A stretch of DNA of 64,000 nt from Entamoeba histolytica HM-1:IMSS (Eukaryota > Evosea > Mastigamoebida > Endamoebidae), in the NCBI RefSeq assembly GCF_000208925.1, contig NW_001914928.1, positions 1 through 64,000 on the forward strand, given 5' to 3'. This document shows, in pieces, positions 43,071 to 51,284 of the stretch. The notes beneath the pieces were generated by a model. That model saw only the letters and a program-made list of their open reading frames with translations, searched no databases and had not been told where the DNA came from. The translations under genes and the position numbers were made by a program. Numbering within the stretch: the first letter of the stretch is position 1; each line of letters opens with the position of its first letter.

Positions 43071-44258
43071 TCAATTGGAATGACATTCAAAATATATTTG
43101 AAGTAATTTATTCTTATTATAATTAAATGAATCATCTTCTTTCTTCTTTTTTTGTTCTACAGAACATAAAACTTGTGTGTTTTTGTTCCATTCAAATCCA
43201 AATTCTGTAATTTTCCCATTAAAACTAATTGAAGAAAGGCTTCTACAATTCTTAAAACATTTTTGTGGAATAGATGTAATATTAGATGGAATTGTTATTT
43301 GACTAAGTGAACTACATCCACTAAAACATCCTTTTCCAATTGACGTTAACGAATTTGGAAGATAAATATTTGATAATGAATAACAATTTTTAAATGATCT
43401 AATTCCAAGATGAATAACACCTTCTGAGAGATGAATTGTATTAATTATTTCTTCATTAAAACAATAATCAGTAATATATTTATATTCTTTAGGTATGACT
43501 GATGCATCTTCAAGAAAAGCGATAGAAAACGTATCAAAATATACATTTGGTGTTTCAATTTTCTTTTCTTTAAATAATTCTTGTAGAGAAGTATCTACAA
43601 ATCCATGAAATTTCTTTCCTGTGGTTAAATGAATTTCTGTGACATCTCCACAATAGTCAAATGCTTTCATTCTAAGAAGAATTCCATCATGAATAGTTAT
43701 ACTTTTTAAAGAACTATTTGAAAAACTAAACTGATCAATAAATGTAAGAGTTGTAGGAATTACAAGTGATGAACATTTATCTATTCCATTAAAACAATTT
43801 TCATGTACTTCATGAATTTGAGGGGAAAAATTAAGACTTTCTATATCTAAAAGAGCAAAACATGACTGACCAAGAATTGTTACTTCTGAAGGTACTTCAT
43901 CCAAATTATAAATATTTAAATCATTTCGTTCTATCTCTGTTAATATGACTCTTTTTCCTTCAACCTTTCTTTGAAACTGTTTTTGATAATTAAGTAATTG
44001 AAAATAGGAAATATCAAAATGAATAATAATTTTAAATACCTTTGGAACTTCATGAATTGTAATTGATTTATAAAAATGAAGTGTATGTAAATAAGGGAAA
44101 TACTTTAATTGATTAATTGAAATATCATATGGGTTATAATGAAATAATTCATTTAAATTAATGAACTTTTTATTGACTAACATTACATGAAAAAGATCAT
44201 TTATCGTTGGAAAATATTGTGCAATAATCAACATAGAATATCTATCAACTAAACCCAT
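43071..44258 (-). CDS. BspA-like LRR protein (LRR_5 repeats)
   Basis: 395 residues. The N-terminus (MLIIAQYFPTINDLFHVMLV, NKKFINLNELFHYNPYD) follows the same helical pattern as the two LRR genes upstream. The C-terminal half has regular Treponema/BspA-type repeats of about 23 residues: IHLSEGVIHLGIRSFKNC, LPNSLTSIGKGCFSGC and IPSNITSIPQKCFKNC. No signal peptide, as in many Entamoeba BspA-like proteins, some of which still reach the surface. Role unknown; adhesion or protein binding is inference. Confidence 0.88.
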   Translation of the reverse strand: MGLVDRYSMLIIAQYFPTINDLFHVMLVNKKFINLNELFHYNPYDISINQLKYFPYLHTLHFYKSITIHEVPKVFKIIIHFDISYFQLLNYQKQFQRKVEGKRVILTEIERNDLNIYNLDEVPSEVTILGQSCFALLDIESLNFSPQIHEVHENCFNGIDKCSSLVIPTTLTFIDQFSFSNSSLKSITIHDGILLRMKAFDYCGDVTEIHLTTGKKFHGFVDTSLQELFKEKKIETPNVYFDTFSIAFLEDASVIPKEYKYITDYCFNEEIINTIHLSEGVIHLGIRSFKNCYSLSNIYLPNSLTSIGKGCFSGCSSLSQITIPSNITSIPQKCFKNCRSLSSISFNGKITEFGFEWNKNTQVLCSVEQKKKKEDDSFNYNKNKLLQIYFECHSN

Positions 44259-44341
44259 TATATTACTAAATAAGAAGATGAAACAAATTGAGTTTAATTG
44301 AATAAAGAAAAAAAAAAGAGAAGGAAAGTTAAATTATTTTC

Positions 44342-44722
44342 TCATGCAAAATTCTTGATAGTATCTAAAGAAAGATGAATATGTTCAGTTAATGTATTAA
44401 ATCCATTTCTAATAAGTTTAAGATCATTTGAAATATATTCGCTAAATTAAATCAATTTCATCAATTTTACATTAAGTAACTGTACCTTAGAAATAACAAA
44501 CATTTTCATTATATTTCCTTCTACAATTAAATTTCTTGTAACTTCATGCTTTTTAAATTCTTTATCTACACTAACAACCCGAAGGACTGTTTTTGCTATT
44601 TCTTCCGTTGGAAAAGTAATTTCAGCAGTTCTATGAATAAGTAATAAATGATTATTAAAACCAAATTAAATAAATTAAAAATATTAAAGTAATATTTCTA
44701 CAACAAACAATATATGACTCAT
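44342..44722 (-). CDS. PCC1: Pcc1/LAGE3-like KEOPS subunit (two introns)
   Basis: Exons on the minus strand are 44722-44709 (only 14 nt), 44630-44502 and 44441-44342; introns of 78 and 60 nt start GTTTGT and end ATAG or TTTAG. All three joins keep frame and give 80 residues, the normal size. Pcc1 pattern: LTAEITFPTEEIAKTVLRVV, then VDKEFKKHEVTRNLIVEGN, and after the last splice LIRNGFNTLTEHIHLSLDTIKNF, matching the conserved two-strand and long-helix fold. KEOPS makes the t6A base of tRNAs; Pcc1 is its dimerisation subunit. It has no long open frame, so it is easily missed. Ends in TGA. Confidence 0.82.
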
Positions 44723-44814
44723 TAATTCTTTTCTTCTTTTCTTTTAAGTTCTTTTTTTTTACTATATTTTAATAATAAAATTTACTAAAAAGAATTATAA
44801 TTATCCAGACACCC

Positions 44815-45753
44815 TCAAATACAGTCAAAGTATTGAACTACTATTGGTTCATTAACATAATCATCACCTCCACATGAATCAGGACATGAATATACTACAA
44901 TAGTACCAAAGTCAATGTTAAGTTCAATATCTAAATTTGTTGCATAAATAAATTGTGGAAGTAATTGCCATTCAAAAACACATTGTTTACCACATCGAGG
45001 ACAAGAAGGAGGGTGTTGTGGAATGTCATTTGATTTAATCCATAATGGCTTACCATTAAATTGATACCTCAAAACTTGACTTGGGTCTTTAGCAATTTTT
45101 GTATTAAATTTAATCCAGACTGGATCACTTTGTTGTAAATCAGATTCTTTAATTCCTAAATCTTCATTGTCTGGGTGCATATTTTCTATTACCTTTTTTA
45201 GCTGAACATCTTCTTTTTCTATTAACTCATTCTCTGGTTCAGTGACAATGAGATATTCTGATGCATTTTTTTGAGGTTTTGCTTTATCTCTGCTTCTTCC
45301 TAATTTTCTTTGTAATGGTTGTCCACATTTCAATTTATGTTCTTCTCTATCATATAAACAATGTAATGAACAACAGTATGGTGTAGTACAATCAGGGCAA
45401 TGTGTTGAAGAAGGAAATCCACAAATTATACATTGTTCTTCAGTAACAATGCTCTCACAAAAATCTTCTTTGTCATATAAAGTTCCTTCAGGTAATTGAT
45501 TTCTTAACACAGTGAATTTTAAGCAAAATGGACAATGAAATAAATAAAATACTCGGTGATAGGATTGTACCATTTCTAATGGTGCGTATAGTTGTAACAT
45601 AAATAACATAGGTTTCTGACAATATGGACATGAGTTATTAGGTACTTTCTTACCTAACCAACTAGCACATCCACCACTTCTATTCATAATTGGATTTGGC
45701 ACTTCTTCTTCTTGTAATTCTTCAATAAATCCACAGATTATGCCATCTTCCAT
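44815..45753 (-). CDS. PDCD2-like protein (uS5 chaperone family)
   Basis: 312 residues. The N-terminal half has ASWLGKKVPNN, then SCPYCQKPMLFMLQLYAPL and FHCPFC, and an MYND-like Cys/His cluster (CIICGFPSSTHCPDC, CCSLHCLYDREEHKLKC). After a charged linker the PDCD2 C-terminal domain has QVLRYQFNGKPLWI, PPSCPRCGKQCVFEWQLLPQ and VYSCPDSC. Yeast Tsr4 and human PDCD2 chaperone ribosomal protein uS5 for 40S assembly; the same role is likely here. Zinc ligands appear complete. About 90 bp separates it from Pcc1, same direction. Confidence 0.93.
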   Translation of the reverse strand: MEDGIICGFIEELQEEEVPNPIMNRSGGCASWLGKKVPNNSCPYCQKPMLFMLQLYAPLEMVQSYHRVFYLFHCPFCLKFTVLRNQLPEGTLYDKEDFCESIVTEEQCIICGFPSSTHCPDCTTPYCCSLHCLYDREEHKLKCGQPLQRKLGRSRDKAKPQKNASEYLIVTEPENELIEKEDVQLKKVIENMHPDNEDLGIKESDLQQSDPVWIKFNTKIAKDPSQVLRYQFNGKPLWIKSNDIPQHPPSCPRCGKQCVFEWQLLPQFIYATNLDIELNIDFGTIVVYSCPDSCGGDDYVNEPIVVQYFDCI

Positions 45754-47064
45754 TCTTTGTGAATTTCAAATAACTTGTTTCTTGTTCTTTCTTTATTAAA
45801 CTTGAAAAATGGAAAGTAATAGAATATGTTTTAGGGTTTGTTTCTAGTTGTTTTATAAAACAAATAATTATTAATTCTCTAAAAAAACTTTAATCAAAGA
45901 GGAAATATTTGATAATTAAATCATTGATTAAACTATTTTCTTGTCTTCTTTCTGTTATTTCAAAAAACTATTCAAAAAATTAAATTGGCTTGTTAGAAAC
46001 AGATAATTAACATTTTAAATAATTCATTCTTAAAGAACATATAATTTGTATGTGTTAATAAAACTATTTCTAATAACTATTTGGTTACTTATTGTAATTA
46101 TCATCAAATAAGAGTAATGTTTTAGTTTATTCAAACTAAGTAAATTTGTTATTGTTATATTGTATTTTATTCTAAAAGAAGTCTCTGAATCAAAAACAAT
46201 TTGACAAAATAATCAAAACAAAATTTATAAAGAAATAATGAATAGAGAATAATAAAACAAAGAAACAACTGATTTTAATTCCATATAAAAATAAGAAAGT
46301 ATAATATTCAATAATAAATGTTAAATTGTCATTTTTTATTAAAAAGAAAATAATATATATAATATTTCTATTAAGTTAGTTATGAACAGTCAAAAGAAGA
46401 GTAAATGAATTGACAAGAGAGCATGTGATTAGGGGGAATAATATATTGGTTATATAAACCTTTTATAAACCAAAAAAACCTATTAAAAGAATTTGTTTAA
46501 TTATGAATGTTTTATGTTTAATTTTGTTGATAGTGAAGTTTCAATATAATTGATAGTATTTTTTATCTATCAAAACAATTAGTTTTATAACAACCAATAA
46601 TGGTATTATAGTTTATTAATATTTCTGTATTTCCTCTTTTATTTAATTCCTCATTATAATTATTAAGAAAAAAAAAGCATTAATTAAACAATGAGTTAAA
46701 TAATAAAAGTATTAAAAAAACATACAACAACACAGGAAAGTAAAACAAGTAATGACATTGACTTATGTAGTAATGTAAAATCACATAAATAAAGAAGATA
46801 AAAAAAAATAAAAAGAAATAACAAAGTACCAAAATTCTAAAAGAAGTATCTACCACTTCTAAATTAAACCAACTATACAACAAAGAAGACTCTCCCATAT
46901 TCTTTTTATTCTTTTTTAATAAAACAAAAATAAAAAGTGAACAACAAATTCAAATATAATCCCTCTTTGTCTATTTTTGTTTTTTAATTTTATTTTCAGG
47001 TCAAAACAAAAAAAAACAATGAAGAAGAGAAACTTAAAAAAGTAAAATTCAGTCATCTGTTACA
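45754..47064. other. Long divergent intergenic region
   Basis: 1.3 kb without a supported gene. A minus-strand frame at 46680-46898 is Phe/Leu/Tyr-rich composition only. GTTATATAAACC and TTATAAACC are repeated at 46448-46472. Close to the C2 gene, CTTAAAAAAG and AAAATTCA (47044-47051) look like a TATA-like box and initiator. Confidence 0.45.
47044..47051 (+). promoter_or_regulatory. Initiator-like element of the C2 gene
   Basis: AAAATTCA, one base short of the Entamoeba initiator consensus AAAAATTCA, placed 14 nt before the ATG. This fits the very short 5' leaders known in Entamoeba. A TATA-like CTTAAAAAA lies just upstream. Confidence 0.5.
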
Positions 47065-47730
47065 ATGTTGCAATTGAGAGTTTTTGTGATTGAAGCCGAA
47101 AATCTCATGCCAGCAGATTTTTTTTCAAAACAAGCAGATCCTTATGTTAAAGTAACTGTAGGAAAAGAAGTTCATCAAACAACTATTCAGAAAAAAACAT
47201 TAAATCCACATTGGAAAGAAGAACTTCGATTTACAATAGATTCACATAATTTACCAAGCATAAAATTTGAAGTTTATGATTGGGACAGATTTAAAACTGA
47301 TGACTTTCTTGGAACATGTCAACTTCCTTTAAAAATGCCTATTAATGGAGATGTTTGGTTAAAACTTAGTATTCAAGGAAAAATACATGTTAAATTAGAA
47401 ACATTTAAAGGCATTCAACAATATTACCCTTCATTTCAAAATGGTCAAAATGGAATTGCACTTAAAGTTATGGATGAGTCTACACCAACACTATACCCAA
47501 CACAACAATTTAATCCTAATTCATTTGGATTACATATTGATAAAAATGAAGCGTCTAAGTTCAAACCAAAACGATTCATTAATCCACAATCAGACTCATA
47601 TATTTCTTCAACTGAAAATTTCAATGTAAGTCATCCCTTTGAACAAGATAGTGTTGGGTGCAGTTATTATGCTTTATCATGTGGTAAGTATGTCCAATAC
47701 TATGGACCTTTACCTTCAGTACCTCCTTAA
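47065..47730 (+). CDS. C2 domain protein
   Basis: 221 residues. A single C2 domain fills residues 1-115: LRVFVIEAENLMPADFF, then QADPYVKVTVGKEVHQT, KTLNPHWKEELRFTI and FEVYDWDRFKTDDFLGTC. The Asp residues in ADPY, and in the DWD-X4-DD stretch, would bind calcium, so calcium-dependent membrane binding is likely. The remaining 100 residues are Pro/Gln/Asn/Ser-rich without a known domain and end YYGPLPSVPP. Entamoeba uses such C2 proteins in phagocytosis (EhC2PK type), but this one has no kinase. Start supported by the initiator 14 nt upstream. Confidence 0.9.
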   Translation: MLQLRVFVIEAENLMPADFFSKQADPYVKVTVGKEVHQTTIQKKTLNPHWKEELRFTIDSHNLPSIKFEVYDWDRFKTDDFLGTCQLPLKMPINGDVWLKLSIQGKIHVKLETFKGIQQYYPSFQNGQNGIALKVMDESTPTLYPTQQFNPNSFGLHIDKNEASKFKPKRFINPQSDSYISSTENFNVSHPFEQDSVGCSYYALSCGKYVQYYGPLPSVPP

Positions 47731-48474
47731 AGAGCAAGAAACGTTGGATTTTGTTATTGTTTTGTAATATAATGTTATATATACCAATATTTGAACAATG
47801 TTTTTGATAACGGTTTTCTATTTTTGAATATTTGAACGGAAGAAATAGTTTTTAAAAAAAGAGCATCGAAAGATTTCTATGAAGCATCCAACTAACCCTG
47901 GTAAAAAACAAATTGTATAATATTGTTTTTTCAAACTAGAGTAATACTATCTTTTAGTTATGAAATCTAAAAATAAAACAGTAATTTGCGAATCTACAAG
48001 AAACCCTCAAAGTTAAGAATAGGGAGAAACGATGAGCAAAACAAAGGAAGAAAACGGGAAATGAAAATAGTTTTGAATGAACCCTAAAATAAAACTCAAA
48101 GAGAAAAGAAAGAAGAAACTAAAAACTGAAAGTAGAGGAAAAGAAAAGAGATTAAATTAATGAAGTGAAAAAAAAAATTAACACCAAGAGATGGAGAAAA
48201 GATTTTATGAGAAGGTGACGTGATATGAATAATAAGAAAGAAGGAAAGGAGAGTATAAGTCTATAAAAGAATAAATCAAGAAAGAGGAAAAACTGAAAGA
48301 AAAATCAAATCAGAGTTTTCAAATTAGAAAAAGAAATTTAAGGGTTTTTTTTTCGTTTTTGGTAATATTTTTTTTGAAGCAAAAAGAGGAAGAAGAAAAG
48401 ACGAGGGTTGTGTTAAAGTTTAAAAGAAGTGATTAAAGAGAATTCCCAATAATAAAAAGAATTATAATAACAAA
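47731..48474. other. Intergenic with long purine-rich tract
   Basis: 744 bp before the DYRK gene. From about 48000 to 48300 the plus strand is dominated by A and G, then a T-run (48346-48372) and more purines up to 48430. No gene seen in either strand. Confidence 0.55.
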
Positions 48475-50313
48475 ATGTTCAAACCTGTTAGATATACCAC
48501 TGTCAACAATATCAAAGAAAGTGGAATTTGTGAAATGGCAACAATTAGATATTGTGAGGTTTTAAAAGAAACAAACCCACAACTTATTCTTCCAACAATT
48601 AAAAGACCATTAACATTTCCTTCAATTCCAACACATAATAATGGACTTGATAATGAAGGATATGAATATATTGCTTATGCAGATGGATTAATTGGATCAG
48701 CATATTCTAGAGAAGGAAATTCATGTGCTTTTAATAAAAACTCAACATATCGGATTATTTCATCATTAGGAAAAGGAACTTTTGGACAAGTACTAAAATG
48801 TGAAAATCTTTATAATCATCAAATTGTTGCAATTAAAGTATTAAAAAATAAACCATGTTATTTTCGACAAGGAATGCTTGAAATTGCTATGTTACATGCA
48901 GCAAATTTACATAATCAAAATAATGATAAACATATTGTTAGAATATTAGATCATTTTTTATTTAATAGACATATATGTATTGTATTTGAGTTATTAGGAA
49001 TGAATTTATATGATGTACTAAGAACAAATAAAAATAAGGGAATGGGATTTTCTTTTACTCAGACTATCGGTTATCAAATTCTTCAAGCTCTTTTTACATT
49101 GAAAAGAGAATCAGTTATTCATTGTGATTTAAAGCCAGAAAATATATTATTAATTGATAATAGATCAACTATTAAAGTAATAGATTTAGGAAGTGCTTGT
49201 TTTGAAGGAAGTACTCTTTATACATATATTCAATCAAGACATTATAGAGCACCAGAAATTATTTTAGGGTTACCTTATTCATGTTCAATTGATATGTGGT
49301 CTTTTGGTTGTGTTATTGCAGAATTACTTCTTGGTATTCCAATTTTTCCAGGTGAAAATGAATATAACCAATTAGTTAAAATCATCGAAATGGTTGGAAT
49401 GCCATCAACACAAATACTTGATAAAGGAAGTAAAACTACAAAATTCTTTAAGAAAATACCTAATAATTTTGGTTCTTGGGAATATGTCTTATTAACACCA
49501 CAAGAATATTCCCAAGTAAATGGAGTTCCATTCATTGAAAATAAGAGATACCATCGTTATCGTTCATTACAAGAATTTTGTAGTGGAATAACAATGCATA
49601 GAAATGGTGAGAAAAAAAGTAATGATGATATTTATCGAGTTCGTTTATGTGACTTTCTTCAAAAAATCTTTGTTATTGACCCAGCACAAAGAATGACTCC
49701 AGAACAAGCAGCACAACATCCTCTAATGCTTTCTAAAATGCAACAACGAGGATTTGATTGGACTGGTAATATATGGGGAAGAAAGATTGAAATATCAATG
49801 TCTATGGACAATGTCATTGAAACTATATTTAATCGTCCAATGTCTCAACAATATCTTCAATCCCAAAACTTTAATGTTGATCGATATTATCAAACCTTTA
49901 TTAAAGCATTAAATAATGGAATTGTATTAAATGTCCTTCATATTAATCCATTTCATTTTAAACCATTAAAGTGTGGATTACCAACAAAAAATATAAATAG
50001 TAGTGAAGATGAATCAGAAAATGATTTGCCATCTATTGTTAATATGAGAGAAGTACCTCCAAGAAGTAGAAGCAGAAGTATGGGTTGTTTTGAAGTAGAA
50101 GAAAATAAAATAACTCCTCAAGAAAATGAAGAACTACCACCAATTGATTGCGCTCCTCAAATTCAATCATCAAGAAAAATGGTAATGACCCCAATCAAAA
50201 ATATAGCAAATGCACCATTAAGACCTCCAAAATCAAACCCAAGGCATGGATCTTTTTCTATGTCTCCAAAAGGAACTCCAAGACAACCAGCAAATATAAC
50301 TGTTGTGTTATAG
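48475..50313 (+). CDS. DYRK-family protein kinase
   Basis: 612 residues. A CMGC dual-specificity kinase: autophosphorylates on Tyr, phosphorylates Ser/Thr targets. Gly loop LGKGTFGQVLKC (from residue 98), Lys in VAIKVLKN, catalytic VIHCDLKPENILL (HCD as in DYRKs), the metal motif DLGSACFEG with Leu instead of Phe, activation loop YTYIQSRHYRAPE whose second Tyr is the self-phosphorylated one, then SIDMWSFGCVIAELLLG. The DYRK-type insert and domain end at about residue 425. A Ser/Pro/Arg-rich tail (about 510-612; PPRSRSRSMG, MSPKGTPRQP) is probably regulatory. The N-terminal 90 residues are unfamiliar. The DYRK1/2, YAK and PRP4 subgroup is not resolved. Confidence 0.93.
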   Translation: MFKPVRYTTVNNIKESGICEMATIRYCEVLKETNPQLILPTIKRPLTFPSIPTHNNGLDNEGYEYIAYADGLIGSAYSREGNSCAFNKNSTYRIISSLGKGTFGQVLKCENLYNHQIVAIKVLKNKPCYFRQGMLEIAMLHAANLHNQNNDKHIVRILDHFLFNRHICIVFELLGMNLYDVLRTNKNKGMGFSFTQTIGYQILQALFTLKRESVIHCDLKPENILLIDNRSTIKVIDLGSACFEGSTLYTYIQSRHYRAPEIILGLPYSCSIDMWSFGCVIAELLLGIPIFPGENEYNQLVKIIEMVGMPSTQILDKGSKTTKFFKKIPNNFGSWEYVLLTPQEYSQVNGVPFIENKRYHRYRSLQEFCSGITMHRNGEKKSNDDIYRVRLCDFLQKIFVIDPAQRMTPEQAAQHPLMLSKMQQRGFDWTGNIWGRKIEISMSMDNVIETIFNRPMSQQYLQSQNFNVDRYYQTFIKALNNGIVLNVLHINPFHFKPLKCGLPTKNINSSEDESENDLPSIVNMREVPPRSRSRSMGCFEVEENKITPQENEELPPIDCAPQIQSSRKMVMTPIKNIANAPLRPPKSNPRHGSFSMSPKGTPRQPANITVVL

Positions 50314-50611
50314 TAAATAAGCTTGTGTTTAATTATTAGTTTGTCTTGTTTATTACATTAAAAACATTCACTCTTGTTTAATTATTAATTCAAAACTTTC
50401 ATATTCATATTTTGGTTTTCTTTTTTCTTTTGTTCTTTTTAAATTTAGTTTGTGTTTTTTTGTTGATTCGTTTATTTTCTTCCTTTTCCCTAAATAAAAT
50501 CTTATCATCGAAAAAAAAAATAAATAAATTCTTGTGTAGATTGTTAGTTAGATGAAAAGTTTCTCTCTTCTTTTTAATATTTAAACTAAAACTAAACTCA
50601 ATGTTATTCAA

Positions 50612-50932
50612 ATGACTATACCACTTAATACTACAAACCTTGAAGAACTTAAAGAAAAAACAGCTACAGGAGTTGCTGTTGTTCAATTCCATGCTACATG
50701 GTGTAAAGATTGTATTAATGTTAGACCATTATATAGAAAACTTATTACACAAGCACCAACAACAACTTATCTTGACATTGACATTGATAAAGCTCCAGAA
50801 TTGAAGAAAATATATAACATAGTTCATGTACCTACATTTATTCTTTATCATAATGGTCAAGAATTGAAACGTATTGTAGAACCTGGATATGATGAACTTG
50901 AATCATTTATGGACGAAGCATCAAAACTATAA
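50612..50932 (+). CDS. Thioredoxin
   Basis: 106 residues, one thioredoxin fold. Active site FHATWCKDCINVRPLY: WCKDC replaces the classic WCGPC, still a CxxC pair. The cis-Pro loop is VHVPTFILYHNGQELKR. No signal peptide, so cytosolic. In Entamoeba, which lacks glutathione, thioredoxin feeds peroxiredoxin. ATG at 50601 opens a four-codon frame (ATGTTATTCAAATGA) whose stop overlaps the thioredoxin ATG; if transcripts include it, it would lower or couple translation. Confidence 0.95.
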   Translation: MTIPLNTTNLEELKEKTATGVAVVQFHATWCKDCINVRPLYRKLITQAPTTTYLDIDIDKAPELKKIYNIVHVPTFILYHNGQELKRIVEPGYDELESFMDEASKL

Positions 50933-51284
50933 TAATAATTAAAATTAATAGGCAATATAAACTATTTTATTCATCTTTTTTTTTCCTTAATAAGCTAGTT
51001 CAAAATAACTGCCAAATACAAAACCAAGTTGTTTTGATGAAAGAAAAATTCATCATTAAAATAGAATAGACTGTCTCATTTCTTTTTCTAAAAGCAAAAA
51101 TATTTTTGTTATTATATAAGAAATGATATTGTTATTATTTTTTTAATATAGATAAAAAATGTTATTACTCAAGAAAAACAAAATATGAGAGAAAAAGAGT
51201 AATGATAAATTAGTAATTAAATTATAATAAAAATAATAAAAATACGATGAACTGTTTTACTTTCAGACAATAATCTCTCTGTAA
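50933..51284. other. Intergenic
   Basis: 352 bp between two genes in the same direction; AT-rich, no gene or RNA recognised. Confidence 0.4.

Noticed and set aside
46680..46898. 72-codon minus-strand frame in the long intergenic region
   Set aside because: Phe/Leu/Tyr composition, ATG by chance, no conserved feature; sits in the promoter region of the C2 gene.
49275..49535. Minus-strand 86-codon frame inside the DYRK kinase gene
   Set aside because: Antisense to the conserved kinase domain, which fully explains the sequence.
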